Shown here piece after piece: positions 41,289-50,406 of a stretch of DNA of 64,000 bases (positions are counted from its first letter, which is position 1; each line of letters starts with the position of its first letter). This stretch comes from an uncultured Flavobacterium sp. (lineage in GTDB: Bacteria > Bacteroidota > Bacteroidia > Flavobacteriales > Flavobacteriaceae). The notes beneath the pieces were generated by a model. The model saw only the letters and a program-made list of their open reading frames with translations. It ran no database searches and was not told where the DNA came from. The stretch is from positions 115,831-179,830 of the forward strand of contig CALTVC010000006.1 in NCBI GenBank assembly GCA_943912855.1, written 5' to 3'. The position numbers and the translations under genes are program-made.

Positions 41289-43634
41289 ATGGACATTCAT
41301 AAATACATAAGCGGACTAAATGAAGCCCAGCAGGCACCAACCCTGCAAAAAGACGGGCCAATGATTGTGATAGCCGGAGCAGGTTCGGGTAAAACCCGTG
41401 TACTTACCCTGCGTATAGCCTACCTTATGGATCAGGGGGTAGATTCGTTTAATATACTTGCGCTTACTTTTACCAATAAGGCAGCGCGCGAAATGAAAGA
41501 ACGTATCTCTCACATTGTAGGTAAGGCGGAAGCCAAAAACCTCTGGATGGGTACATTCCACTCTATTTTTGCAAAGATATTAAGGATGGAAGCTGATAAA
41601 CTGGGCTTCCCTTCTAACTTTACCATATACGACAGCCAGGATAGTCAGCGCCTTATAGCATCCATAATTAAGGAAATGCAGCTGGATAGGGATGTGTACA
41701 AGCCCAAACAGGTACTCGGACGTATATCATCGTACAAAAACAGCCTTATTACCGTAAAGGCATACTATAATAATCCTGAGCTTCAGGAGGCCGATGCAAT
41801 GAGCAAGAAGCCACGCCTGGGCGAGATTTACCAAAACTATGTAGACCGCTGTTTTAAGGCCGGAGCCATGGATTTTGATGACCTGTTGTTGCGTACCAAC
41901 GAACTGCTGAACCGTTTCCCTGAAGTGCTTGCCAAATATCAGCAACGTTTTAAATACATCTTGGTAGATGAGTACCAGGATACGAACCACAGCCAGTATC
42001 TTATTGTACGCGCGCTGAGCGATCGTTTCCAGAATATTTGTGTGGTGGGAGATGATGCCCAGAGTATCTACGCGTTCCGTGGGGCAAACATTAACAACAT
42101 CCTGAACTTCCAGAAAGATTATGATAATGTGCAGATGTATCGCCTGGAGCAAAACTACCGCTCTACCCGAAACATTGTAGAAGCGGCAAACTCCATTATA
42201 GACCACAACAAGGTAAAACTGGATAAGGTGGTATGGACGGCCAATGACGATGGCCCACGTATTAAAGTGCATCGTAGTCTTACCGATGCCGAAGAAGGCC
42301 GTTTTGTAGCAAGTACCATCTTTGAGGAGCAAATGCGCAACCAGATGAAAAATGGTCAGTTTGCAATTTTGTACCGTACCAACGCCCAGAGCCGTGCCAT
42401 GGAAGACGCCCTGCGTAAGCGCGATATTCCGTATCGTATTTATGGTGGTCTTTCGTTTTATCAACGTAAGGAAATCAAGGACGTACTATCATACCTGCGC
42501 CTGGTTATTAACCCGAAAGATGAGGAAGCGCTTATCCGTGTAATTAACTACCCGGCACGTGGTATTGGAGATACTACGGTAGACAAGCTTACCGTGGCGG
42601 CGAACCATTACGGGCGTTCGATTTTTGAGGTGATGGAAAACCTTGATCGTATAGACCTGAGGTTTAACAGTGGCACCAAAGCGAAGTTACAGGACTTTGT
42701 GCTTATGATTAAGAGCTTTCAGGCAACGAACGAAACCCAGGATGCCTTTTTCGTTGCCGATTTGGTGGCAAAAAAAACAGGACTTGTTCAGGAACTGAAA
42801 AAAGATGCCACACCAGAGGGTATAGCCCGTGTGGAAAACATAGAAGAATTACTAAACGGTATCCGCGACTTTATAGAAGGACAGAAAGAAGTAGACGGTG
42901 CCCGTGGCGCATTATCTGAATTCCTGGAAGACGTAGCCCTGGCTACCGACCTTGATAAAGACAACGGCGATGACGACCGTGTAGCACTGATGACCATTCA
43001 CCTTGCTAAGGGGCTGGAATTCCCTCATGTATTTATTGTGGGTATGGAGGAAGATCTGTTTCCGAGTGCCATGAGCCAGAATACCCGTAGTGAGTTGGAA
43101 GAGGAACGCCGTCTGTTTTACGTGGCACTTACACGTGCCGAGCATCAGGCGTATCTTACATACGCGCAGAGCCGTTACCGTTGGGGTAAGTTGGTAGACA
43201 GCGAGCCAAGCCGTTTTATTGAAGAAATTACAGATAAATACCTGGAATACCTTACCCCGGTAGAAACGAACTACCGTTATAAACCGATGGTAAATTCGGA
43301 TGTTTTTGGCGATGTAGATAAATCGAAACTACGCCAAACCAAGCCTGTTGCCGGTACACCTCCTAAATGGGTTACAGGCGATGAGCCTAAGCACGATATG
43401 CCTATACGTCGCCTTAAGCCTATGGCTGGTAACGGTCCGGCATCATCAAGTGGTCCGGCTATGCCAGACAGTAAACTGCAACAGGGCAATATAGTACTGC
43501 ACGAACGTTTTGGTAAAGGTAAAGTCCTAAACCTTGAAGGGGTAGGGGCTGACCGTAAAGCCGAAATCCACTTTGAAGTTGGCGGTATTAAAAAGCTATT
43601 GCTTCGCTTTGCAAAGCTGGATGTAATCGGGTAA
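41289..43634 (+). CDS. uvrD: UvrD/PcrA-type DNA helicase
   Basis: A 781-residue superfamily 1A 3'-5' helicase. Motifs in order: the Q-motif with LNEAQQAPT, Walker A AGAGSGKTRVLTLR, motif Ia LALTFTNKAAREMKERI, Walker B VDEYQDTN, motif III VVGDDAQSIYAFRGANI, motif IV LEQNYRSTRNIVEAA, motif V LMTIHLAKGLEFPHVFIVG, motif VI EEERRLFYVALTRAEHQ. The C-terminal Tudor-like domain (GNIVLHERFGKGKVLNLEG) is the RNA-polymerase-binding part of PcrA/UvrD. It acts in nucleotide excision and transcription-coupled repair. Confidence 0.95.
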   Translation: MDIHKYISGLNEAQQAPTLQKDGPMIVIAGAGSGKTRVLTLRIAYLMDQGVDSFNILALTFTNKAAREMKERISHIVGKAEAKNLWMGTFHSIFAKILRMEADKLGFPSNFTIYDSQDSQRLIASIIKEMQLDRDVYKPKQVLGRISSYKNSLITVKAYYNNPELQEADAMSKKPRLGEIYQNYVDRCFKAGAMDFDDLLLRTNELLNRFPEVLAKYQQRFKYILVDEYQDTNHSQYLIVRALSDRFQNICVVGDDAQSIYAFRGANINNILNFQKDYDNVQMYRLEQNYRSTRNIVEAANSIIDHNKVKLDKVVWTANDDGPRIKVHRSLTDAEEGRFVASTIFEEQMRNQMKNGQFAILYRTNAQSRAMEDALRKRDIPYRIYGGLSFYQRKEIKDVLSYLRLVINPKDEEALIRVINYPARGIGDTTVDKLTVAANHYGRSIFEVMENLDRIDLRFNSGTKAKLQDFVLMIKSFQATNETQDAFFVADLVAKKTGLVQELKKDATPEGIARVENIEELLNGIRDFIEGQKEVDGARGALSEFLEDVALATDLDKDNGDDDRVALMTIHLAKGLEFPHVFIVGMEEDLFPSAMSQNTRSELEEERRLFYVALTRAEHQAYLTYAQSRYRWGKLVDSEPSRFIEEITDKYLEYLTPVETNYRYKPMVNSDVFGDVDKSKLRQTKPVAGTPPKWVTGDEPKHDMPIRRLKPMAGNGPASSSGPAMPDSKLQQGNIVLHERFGKGKVLNLEGVGADRKAEIHFEVGGIKKLLLRFAKLDVIG

Positions 43635-43818
43635 GTCAAAAGTTCTAAAGCCGAAAGTCATAAAGTCCTGAAACGGATGAGTGAGCATTTCCCTCTCCTG
43701 CGGAGGGGTGCCCGAAGGGCGGGGTGGGTAATCTTAAGTATAAAAGTGTCTTATCGACTCCGAAGGAGTCATACATGCGAGCATTGGGCATCGCCCAATG
43801 CTATATCGCCCGGTATAG
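43634..43818. repeat. Repeat cluster between the helicase and trpA
   Basis: Four elements occupy the gap: AAAGTC-type text at 43634-43675; a GC-rich REP-like unit at 43691-43728, nearly the same as 4421-4458; a small hairpin GACTCC-GAA-GGAGTC (43756-43770); and GCATTGGGC-ATC-GCCCAATGC (43781-43801), also a perfect hairpin. One or more may end the convergent transcripts. Confidence 0.7.
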
Positions 43819-44562
43819 TTACAACAATCCCCTCACAAACTCTTTTTCCACGCCATTTTTCACGGCCTTTAAATATGCCGTGCCTACAATAGCGCCGTCT
43901 ACACTTTCAAATGCCTTTTCCTTTTTCTCGCGGCTGTCTATCCCAAAGCCAATGAATAGGGGCGTATCTCTGCACAAGGTTTTTAGTTGGCTGTAGCGGG
44001 CTGTAAGTGTGTCGTTAATGCTGTATCCCTGCCCGGTAATACTGTTTTGCCCTACGAGGTATACAAAGCTGTTGGCACAGGCTTTGGCAATGCGTTGCAC
44101 ACGTTCGTCAGGGGTTTGTGGCGTAATCAGGAATGTAACCGGCACACCGTATTGTTCAAAGGAAGCCTTGTATTTGGCTTCATATAATTCCAATGACAAA
44201 TCAGGCAGTATTAAAGAGGCGATAGCCAACTTTTGGCATCGGCTTAAAAAGCTGTCCAACCCAAATTGCAACACCGGGTTCAGGTATCCCATAAGCACCA
44301 ACGGAATGTTTATTTCGCTCCTTGCTTCTTCAAGTTGTTGTAGTAGCAATTCCAGCTTCATGCCGTTTTGTAGGGCAACAGTACTCGTTTCCTGAATCAC
44401 AGGCCCATCAGCCATTGGGTCGCTAAACGGTATGCCTACTTCGGCAAAGTCCACACCCAGTTCCTGCAGTTGTAGCAGTTGCGGTTTCAGGCTGTTCAGT
44501 TCCGGGTAACCGGCAGTTACAAATATGCTCAGTTGTTTTTTATCTTTCTTAAACGGATTCAT
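43819..44562 (-). CDS. trpA: Tryptophan synthase alpha chain
   Basis: A 247-residue TIM-barrel subunit that splits indole-3-glycerol phosphate. Landmarks: FVTAGYPELNS, then GVDFAEVGIPFSDPMADGPV with the catalytic Glu, LILPDLSLE with the catalytic Asp, VYLVGQNSITG and LFIGFGID. The sequence is somewhat shorter than E. coli TrpA. It is the last gene of the operon and overlaps trpB by 4 bases, so translation is probably coupled. Confidence 0.95.
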   Translation of the reverse strand: MNPFKKDKKQLSIFVTAGYPELNSLKPQLLQLQELGVDFAEVGIPFSDPMADGPVIQETSTVALQNGMKLELLLQQLEEARSEINIPLVLMGYLNPVLQFGLDSFLSRCQKLAIASLILPDLSLELYEAKYKASFEQYGVPVTFLITPQTPDERVQRIAKACANSFVYLVGQNSITGQGYSINDTLTARYSQLKTLCRDTPLFIGFGIDSREKKEKAFESVDGAIVGTAYLKAVKNGVEKEFVRGLL

Positions 44563-45749
44563 AGGTTGGGGAATTTGTCCATATACGTATTCATATCTTT
44601 GTCGCCACGACCGCTGAGGTTTACCACCAGTACGTCGTTTTTCTTTAGCACCATTTTACCCAAAGCTGATAAAGCATGAGCGCTCTCCAGTGCAGGAATA
44701 ATACCCTCAAGTCTTGAGAGTTCCAATGCGGCTTCAAGGGCTTTATCATCAGTAATGGCAATGGCTGTGGCTCTGCCGGTGGCTATGGTATGCGCATGCA
44801 ATGGGCCTATGCCCGGATAATCAAGCCCTGCCGAAATAGAATGCGGTTCGGTTACCTGCCCGTCTTCGTCCTGCATCAGTAACGTAAGGCTGCCGTGCAG
44901 TACCCCAGGCGTACCCAATACGCTTGTTGCCGCCGACTTACCCGAATCTACCCCAAAACCCGCCGCTTCAACCGCTACAAGTTCCACGGATGCATTGTCA
45001 TAAAATTGGTAAAAAGCCCCGGCAGCATTACTGCCACCACCCACGCAGGCAACGACTTTATCGGGTGATGATTTGCCCGTCTTTTCAAACAGTTGTTGCT
45101 CAATTTCCTTAGAAATAACCGACTGGAAATATGCCACGATTTTCGGGTACGGGTGTGGTCCCACCACGCTACCTATCAGGTAGTAGGAGTCAGGGTGATT
45201 TATCCAATGACGAATGGCTTCGTTAGTAGCATCTTTTAGCGTTTTACTCCCCGATACCGCCGCGCGTACTTCAGCCCCCAGCATCTTCATGCGTTGCACG
45301 TTCGGTGCCTGGCGCTCTATGTCTTTTTCGCCCATGTACACAATACAGTTCAGCCCCATAAGCGCGCAAACCGTGGCCGTAGCCACGCCGTGCTGCCCAG
45401 CCCCGGTTTCGGCAATAATATCGGTCTTGCCCATGTGTTTTGCCAGCAAAATCTGCCCGACAGTATTGTTCACTTTATGCGCCCCGGTATGACAAAGATC
45501 TTCACGCTTCAGGTAAATGTGCGCGCCGTATTTATCACTTAATCTTGATGCGTAGTACAACGGCGTGGGTCTGCCTACAAAATCACGCAGCAGGTTGGTA
45601 TACTCCGTTTCAAAAGCTTCGGTAAAGCAATAGCTGTTAAAGGCAGCTTCGAGCTCCTCTACATTGGGGCGCAGGAGTTCAGGTACGTACGCCCCGCCAA
45701 ATTCCCCGTAAAAGCCCAATGCATCGGTATCTAAATAGGATGTGTTCAT
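44559..45749 (-). CDS. trpB: Tryptophan synthase beta chain
   Basis: A 396-residue PLP enzyme that joins indole and serine. It has the PLP lysine in KREDLCHTGAHKVNNTVGQI, the loop ETGAGQHGVATATV, the phosphate site GGGSNAAG and, near the end, EGIIPALESAHALS. The start and length fit TrpB1, the alpha-dependent type. It overlaps trpF and trpA by 4 bases each. Confidence 0.96.
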   Translation of the reverse strand: MNTSYLDTDALGFYGEFGGAYVPELLRPNVEELEAAFNSYCFTEAFETEYTNLLRDFVGRPTPLYYASRLSDKYGAHIYLKREDLCHTGAHKVNNTVGQILLAKHMGKTDIIAETGAGQHGVATATVCALMGLNCIVYMGEKDIERQAPNVQRMKMLGAEVRAAVSGSKTLKDATNEAIRHWINHPDSYYLIGSVVGPHPYPKIVAYFQSVISKEIEQQLFEKTGKSSPDKVVACVGGGSNAAGAFYQFYDNASVELVAVEAAGFGVDSGKSAATSVLGTPGVLHGSLTLLMQDEDGQVTEPHSISAGLDYPGIGPLHAHTIATGRATAIAITDDKALEAALELSRLEGIIPALESAHALSALGKMVLKKNDVLVVNLSGRGDKDMNTYMDKFPNL

Positions 45750-46345
45750 GGTTTCATTTCGTTTAAAAATTTAGCAATCAGTGTCGCGTCTTTTATTTTG
45801 GGTGCCAACTCAAAGCGGCTGTTAAGGTCATACCCTGCAAGTTTCGGGTGGCTGAATTTCTTTAAGGCTTCCGCCGAATCACGCCCGATACCCCCACTCA
45901 GCAAAAAGGGTGTTTCACCTTTGTAGTTTTCCAGTACCTGCCAGTCAAATGCGGTACCTGTGCCGCCGTGCTTAGGGCTTTTAGTATCGAACAGGAACAT
46001 ACCGGCTAATCCTTCATAGGCTTTGGTCTGTTCCAAATCTTCTGCCGTGGCAATACCAAATACCTTTATGATTTCAATACCTTTTGGCAGTTGTCTTATG
46101 TATTCCGGTGGCTCGCTGCCGTGAAGCTGTACTGCTTTCAGTCCATGTGTTTGCACTTTCTCAATTACATAATCTAACGGTGCATTTACAAACACTCCGA
46201 CTTTTTTTTTGGTTGTAGCCAATGTGCTTTCGGTATAGCGAGATGAGCCTTCATAAAAGATAAACCCCAGCATATCCACAGCATCCAGTTCTGTTACGGC
46301 ATGGCTTTCGGTATTATCGGTCAGCCCGCAGACTTTAATAATCAT
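45746..46345 (-). CDS. trpF: Phosphoribosylanthranilate isomerase
   Basis: A 199-residue TIM-barrel isomerase: IKVCGLTDN with the catalytic Cys, MLGFIFYEGSSRY, VQLHGSEPPEY, LFDTKSPKHGGTGTAFDW with the catalytic Asp, and FLLSGGIG. It is a separate protein here, not fused to TrpC as in E. coli. It overlaps its neighbours by 4 bases on both sides. Confidence 0.94.
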   Translation of the reverse strand: MIIKVCGLTDNTESHAVTELDAVDMLGFIFYEGSSRYTESTLATTKKKVGVFVNAPLDYVIEKVQTHGLKAVQLHGSEPPEYIRQLPKGIEIIKVFGIATAEDLEQTKAYEGLAGMFLFDTKSPKHGGTGTAFDWQVLENYKGETPFLLSGGIGRDSAEALKKFSHPKLAGYDLNSRFELAPKIKDATLIAKFLNEMKP

Positions 46346-47112
46346 GGCTTAAGGTTTTGGGTGAGTTGTGCCAAATGTCCATCCCTAAGAATGCTTTCAC
46401 CAATGAGAGCCCCGTTAAATCCGGCGGCTTTTAGCAAGGCAATATCCTCTGGTGTCTTAATACCCGATGCCGAAATCAGCGGTACGTTTGCAGGCAATAT
46501 CGGTGCCAGGTCAAACGAGTGCTGTAACGTGGTTTGCTGTGCCTTTAGGTCGCGGTTGTTTACAGCAACCATATCCACTTCCAGTGGAATAAACCCGACT
46601 TCATCACGGGTGTGTACTTCATACAGCACCTCAAGCCCCAGGTTACGTGCTATATTGGTCAGGTAGTTGGCTTCTTCGGGTTGCAATACTGCCCCGATGA
46701 GCAGTACCGCATCGGCACCTGCTGCCTTGGCTTCGTATAGCTGTATTTCGTCTATAATAAACTCCTTACGCAATAGAGGAATGTTTACCGCCTCACGGGC
46801 TTCTAAAATATCATTTATGCTTCCGCCAAAGTATTCTTTATCCGTTAGTATCGATATGCCCGAAGCACCATTTTGTTCGTAAAAACGCGCCTGTTCGGTA
46901 ATGTTTACATCGGTTTTAATATCGCCTCCACTAGGTGATTTTCGCTTAATTTCGGCAATAATGCCAAAACCCGATGTTATGATAAACTCTTTAAGCGAAA
47001 GAGTTTCACGCTCAAAATAGGGACTTTTGCTAAAACTTTCAAAAGTACGTTGCGCTTTCAGCAAGGCAACTTCCTTACGTTTATTAGCTATGATTTCATC
47101 TAATACATTCAT
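46342..47112 (-). CDS. trpC: Indole-3-glycerol-phosphate synthase
   Basis: A 256-residue TIM-barrel enzyme. Landmarks: MNVLDEIIANKRKEV start, IIAEIKRKSPSGGDI with a catalytic Lys, ISILTDKEYFGGS, LLRKEFIIDEIQLYEAKAAG with a catalytic Lys, VNNRDLK and SASGIKTPEDI. Four-base overlaps link it to trpD and trpF. Confidence 0.95.
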   Translation of the reverse strand: MNVLDEIIANKRKEVALLKAQRTFESFSKSPYFERETLSLKEFIITSGFGIIAEIKRKSPSGGDIKTDVNITEQARFYEQNGASGISILTDKEYFGGSINDILEAREAVNIPLLRKEFIIDEIQLYEAKAAGADAVLLIGAVLQPEEANYLTNIARNLGLEVLYEVHTRDEVGFIPLEVDMVAVNNRDLKAQQTTLQHSFDLAPILPANVPLISASGIKTPEDIALLKAAGFNGALIGESILRDGHLAQLTQNLKP

Positions 47113-48092
47113 GATGCTATCTTTTTTAGGTGGTGGATGGCTGTTCCGGTTTTCACGGCTTCATAGCCTTTGGCAAACGCCGTTTCAAAATCCATTTCCG
47201 GATGGAAGGTTTGCAAGGCAAGCCCCACGTTACCTGCCAATACTATATTTTGTGGTTCGGTGCCTTTCCCTGAAAGCAGGTTTGCCAGCAATGTAGCCGC
47301 TTCCTCCACGGTTTCTCCACCGCTTATTTGAGGTAATGATATGGCGGTTTGCAACGGATTGTTTCCCAAAAGCACATCGCGTTGCTGCCCTAAAATACGG
47401 GTTACCCCGATAAAGGTCAGCTCATCAAAACCGTCCATGCCGTGCAGTACGGTAAACTCCTTACGTTCGTTACGCAGGGTATGCTGGTACTGTCGGGCAA
47501 GTTCTAGGCTGTACGTACCCGTTAGCTGGTGCGTAGGATGTGCTGGGTTTACCAATGGCCCCATGCTGTTAAAGAACGTGGCTATACCGAGTGCCTTACG
47601 CAATGGCGCTACCGCCTTTAGTGCCGGGTGAAACAACGGCGCATGCATAAAGCAGATGTTGGCTTCATCCAACTGTCGTTGCAGGCTGTCACGGTCGTTT
47701 ACAAAAGTGTAACCCAACGCCTCCAGCACATTGCTCGACCCGCACAGCGAACTCACGCCGTAATTGCCGTGCTTCACTACTTTATAACCAAGCGATGCCA
47801 GTACAAACGCCGTAGCTGTAGAAATGTTAAAGGTGTTTTTGCCATCGCCGCCGGTACCGCATACGTCTATGCTGTCGCCTACGTCAAACTTCATGGGCAG
47901 GGCAAGTTCCAGCAACGCCTCACGGAAGCCCATGAGTTCGTCCAGTTGTAATCCGCGCATTTGAATACCAGTAACTAAGGCTACAGTCTGGGCATCGTTT
48001 ACCTCGCCGTTACCTATGGCAAGCATGCACTGATGCGCCTCAGTTTTGGTAAGGTGGTTATGGTTTATTATTTTTTCAAGTATCGTTTTCAT
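47109..48092 (-). CDS. trpD: Anthranilate phosphoribosyltransferase
   Basis: A 327-residue enzyme that transfers phosphoribosyl to anthranilate. The PRPP-binding site is VCGTGGDGKNTFNISTATAF, followed by VVKHGNYGVSSLCGSSNVLE, and AKAVAPLRKALGIATFFNS-like helices (LKAVAPLRKALGIATFFNSM). It stands alone rather than fused to TrpG. Upstream is an 80-base gap to trpG, the only long gap in the operon, which contains an interspersed repeat. Confidence 0.95.
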   Translation of the reverse strand: MKTILEKIINHNHLTKTEAHQCMLAIGNGEVNDAQTVALVTGIQMRGLQLDELMGFREALLELALPMKFDVGDSIDVCGTGGDGKNTFNISTATAFVLASLGYKVVKHGNYGVSSLCGSSNVLEALGYTFVNDRDSLQRQLDEANICFMHAPLFHPALKAVAPLRKALGIATFFNSMGPLVNPAHPTHQLTGTYSLELARQYQHTLRNERKEFTVLHGMDGFDELTFIGVTRILGQQRDVLLGNNPLQTAISLPQISGGETVEEAATLLANLLSGKGTEPQNIVLAGNVGLALQTFHPEMDFETAFAKGYEAVKTGTAIHHLKKIAS

Positions 48093-48171
48093 AAGTTGTT
48101 TATTACACGGAGATTCACAGAGAAGTCACAGAGATTCACGGAGTTTTTATAAGCCCCTTGTAATTCAAAAT
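48093..48171. repeat. Interspersed repeat between trpG and trpD
   Basis: ACACGGAGATTCACAGAGAA and CACAGAGATTCACGGAG (48104-48142) belong to the same family as the units near 9724 and 26408. The element sits inside an otherwise tightly packed operon. Confidence 0.7.
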
Positions 48172-48762
48172 TTAAAATCCATCATTCAAAATAAGAAAAG
48201 GCTCCCGTATCCAGTTCTCTATAATCTGCCTGCCCTGTGGTGTAAGTACTGATTCCGGGTGAAACTGTACTCCGCAGGTAGGGTGAGATGTATGGCGTAA
48301 TGCCATTACCGTACCATCTTCGGTTTGTGCCGTGATTTTTAAATATTGGCTGTCGGCAGGGGTTATTTTCCAACTGTGGTATCTTCCTACAGGTAAGGTT
48401 TGGGGTAGGTTAAGGAATAATGGGTCATCGGTTAAAACTGTCATATCTGTAGCCTTGCCGTGTACGGGGGCGGGGCATTGTTCCAGCATGCCACCAAAAA
48501 CCTCTGCTATCGCCTGATGCCCTAAGCATACGCCCAGTATCTTCTTTTTGCCAGAATAGCGTTTAATCACATTCAGCAGTTCTCCTGCCTCGCTAGGTAT
48601 TCCGGGGCCGGGAGAAAGCAACAGGGCATCGCAGGTATCAAGTTCGTCGTAATCCACTTCATTGTTGCGTTGTACGATTACCTCTACATTGTCAGTTTCG
48701 CGCACATAGCGCACCAAGTTGTATACAAAGGAGTCGAAATTATCTATTATACCTATTTTCAT
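48172..48762 (-). CDS. trpG: Anthranilate synthase, glutamine amidotransferase subunit
   Basis: A 196-residue class I amidotransferase that supplies ammonia to TrpE. It has IGIIDNFDSFVYNLVRYV, the oxyanion loop LLLSPGPGIPSEAGE, the nucleophile in GVCLGHQAIAEVFGG (Cys) and the His/Glu pair in GVQFHPES. It lies 25 bases after trpE. Confidence 0.95.
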   Translation of the reverse strand: MKIGIIDNFDSFVYNLVRYVRETDNVEVIVQRNNEVDYDELDTCDALLLSPGPGIPSEAGELLNVIKRYSGKKKILGVCLGHQAIAEVFGGMLEQCPAPVHGKATDMTVLTDDPLFLNLPQTLPVGRYHSWKITPADSQYLKITAQTEDGTVMALRHTSHPTCGVQFHPESVLTPQGRQIIENWIREPFLILNDGF

Positions 48763-48787
48763 AGTCGAAAGTTGTAAAGTCTAAAAT

Positions 48788-50167
48788 TTAAAGTTTGTTT
48801 GCTGCCGCTATGGCACGGCGTACCGCACCGAGTTTGTTGTTTACTTCCTGCAGTTCATTTTCGGGTTTACTGTCTATGACCACGCCTGCACCTGCACGGT
48901 AATGTAATGTGTTATTTTGACTGAAAATACTACGGATGACAATAGCCAGGTTAATGTTGCCATTCGGGTTAATGAAGCCAATGGCACCGCCGTAATAATC
49001 GCGTGGGGTGCTTTCGTAGCGGTTTATCAGTTCCAATGCCTTAGGCTTGGGTGTACCCGAAAGCGTTCCCGCCGGAAACGTTCCTGCAAACAAATCAAGC
49101 GAAGCGTCATTACTACGCATCTCACCCGCTACTTTGCTCACCAGGTGTATTACATGCGAAAAGTGCTGCACCTCTTTATACGACGCTATGTGTACGTTAT
49201 TACAAAAACGGCTCAGGTCGTTGCGGGCAAGGTCTACCAGCATGGTGTGTTCGGCGTTTTCCTTTTCATCGTGCAGCAGGGCTTCGGTGCTCAGCTGGTC
49301 GGCCGCAGCATTACCTGTTTTACGCACCGTACCCGCTATGGGATGTATGGCGGCGTTGCCGTTTTGAAGCCCTATCTGCGTTTCAGGGCTGCTACCCATA
49401 AGGCGGTAACTTTCCATATCGGCATAGAACAGGTATGGTGAAGGATTCAGCCTGCGCAACTGCCTGTATACCTGAAAATCATCACCAAAGAAAGCTTGCT
49501 CAAACGGGCGTGAAACCACCAACTGAAATACATCGCCTCTATAAATGTGCTCTTTGGCTTTATCCACCAGGTTAAGGAAATCAGCATCGGTGTCTACACT
49601 TGTTTCTTCTCCTTTGATTTCGAAAGGCAACAGGGTAAAGGTTTGCCTTCTCAGTACTGCTTCAAATGCGCTATCGGGCAGAATTTCTTGTGAAAATGAA
49701 TTGCGGAAAATTGTACCCGAATCATGAAAATGATCCAGTACTATTAGGTATTCAAACAATATAAATTGTGCCAACGGTATTTTGGTTGCCGATGTTTTTG
49801 CATTGCCCACAGGCTCTTCAAAATGTGCGTATTCAAAACTAAAATAGCTCAGGAATGAATTATGGTTATGAGGTTTATCAAACTGAAAACCATTTAGAAT
49901 CTCCTTTACCTGGGCAGTTACCTGCCTTGGTTTGGTTATGGCTACTGTTGATTTTGTACCGTTAATTTCGGTTACGATACTGTCGTGCAAAACAGTAATT
50001 TCCACTAATGGGTTAAGGCCAATGAAAGAGGTACTATCGGTACGCGAATGGTAGTCGTTACCCTCTAACAGGCAGGGCTTTCGGTAATGGTTACGAAGCC
50101 CAAGGTACAGCCCTACAGGCGTGTAGAGGTCGGCGTTAAAGCTATATTGTTGTGTGTAAATTTTCAT
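48788..50167 (-). CDS. trpE: Anthranilate synthase component I
   Basis: A 459-residue chorismate-binding enzyme that makes anthranilate with TrpG. Core motifs: YRLMGSSPETQIGLQNGNAA, IHPIAGTVRKTG, EKENAEHTMLVDLARNDLSR and TLSGTPKPKALELINRYEST. The N-terminal segment at the usual tryptophan-feedback site reads CLLEGNDYHSRTDS rather than LLES, so inhibitor sensitivity could differ. It is the first structural gene, 10 bases after the attenuator T-run. Confidence 0.95.
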   Translation of the reverse strand: MKIYTQQYSFNADLYTPVGLYLGLRNHYRKPCLLEGNDYHSRTDSTSFIGLNPLVEITVLHDSIVTEINGTKSTVAITKPRQVTAQVKEILNGFQFDKPHNHNSFLSYFSFEYAHFEEPVGNAKTSATKIPLAQFILFEYLIVLDHFHDSGTIFRNSFSQEILPDSAFEAVLRRQTFTLLPFEIKGEETSVDTDADFLNLVDKAKEHIYRGDVFQLVVSRPFEQAFFGDDFQVYRQLRRLNPSPYLFYADMESYRLMGSSPETQIGLQNGNAAIHPIAGTVRKTGNAAADQLSTEALLHDEKENAEHTMLVDLARNDLSRFCNNVHIASYKEVQHFSHVIHLVSKVAGEMRSNDASLDLFAGTFPAGTLSGTPKPKALELINRYESTPRDYYGGAIGFINPNGNINLAIVIRSIFSQNNTLHYRAGAGVVIDSKPENELQEVNNKLGAVRRAIAAANKL

Positions 50168-50177
50168 AGTTATGGGT

Positions 50178-50214
50178 ATAAAAAAAACGGCTTGCCAAAT
50201 GTGACAAGCCGTTT
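50178..50214 (-). terminator. trp attenuator (terminator before trpE)
   Basis: On the minus strand AAACGGCTTG (50214-50205) pairs with CAAGCCGTTT (50194-50185), a 10-base stem with a 10-base loop, followed by a run of T. It lies between the leader peptide and trpE. TGTCAC in its 5' part is complementary to GTGACA near the end of the leader reading frame, which gives a possible antiterminator. Confidence 0.88.
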
Positions 50215-50242
50215 ATATAAGGTCATATAGGTATATGCGTGT

Positions 50243-50317
50243 TTAGGCCACTGTCACGGAGTTGTGAAAGTGCCACCACCAGCTGTTATTAACTATATTT
50301 TGTGCTATCGAAATCAT
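50243..50317 (-). CDS. trpL: trp operon leader peptide
   Basis: A 24-residue reading frame, ATG at 50317 and TAA at 50243: MISIAQNIVNNSWWWHFHNS followed by VTVA. Three consecutive Trp codons (50281-50273) fall in the middle. When charged tRNA-Trp is scarce, a ribosome stalled there would free the downstream GTGACA segment to pair with the terminator's 5' arm. This is the classic layout of ribosome-mediated attenuation. There is a promoter just upstream, and the leader peptide's own untranslated leader is only a few bases long. Confidence 0.88.
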   Translation of the reverse strand: MISIAQNIVNNSWWWHFHNSVTVA

Positions 50318-50322
50318 AAATG

Positions 50323-50353
50323 CTAAATTAACGAAGTGTTTTTTAATGTGCAA
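50323..50353 (-). promoter_or_regulatory. trp operon promoter
   Basis: On the minus strand TTG (50353-50351), 20 bases, then TAATTTAG (50330-50323), one mismatch from TAnnTTTG. The predicted start is near 50317, at or just before the leader peptide ATG. Confidence 0.55.
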
Positions 50354-50406
50354 GTTTTTTATCGTTTGTTTAGAAGCTTTGAAAAAACCATAAAGTAAAC
50401 GATACT

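Noticed and set aside
41727..42464. 245-codon frame antisense to the helicase gene
   Set aside because: It is the shadow of a strongly conserved gene on the other strand; its product has no recognisable pattern.
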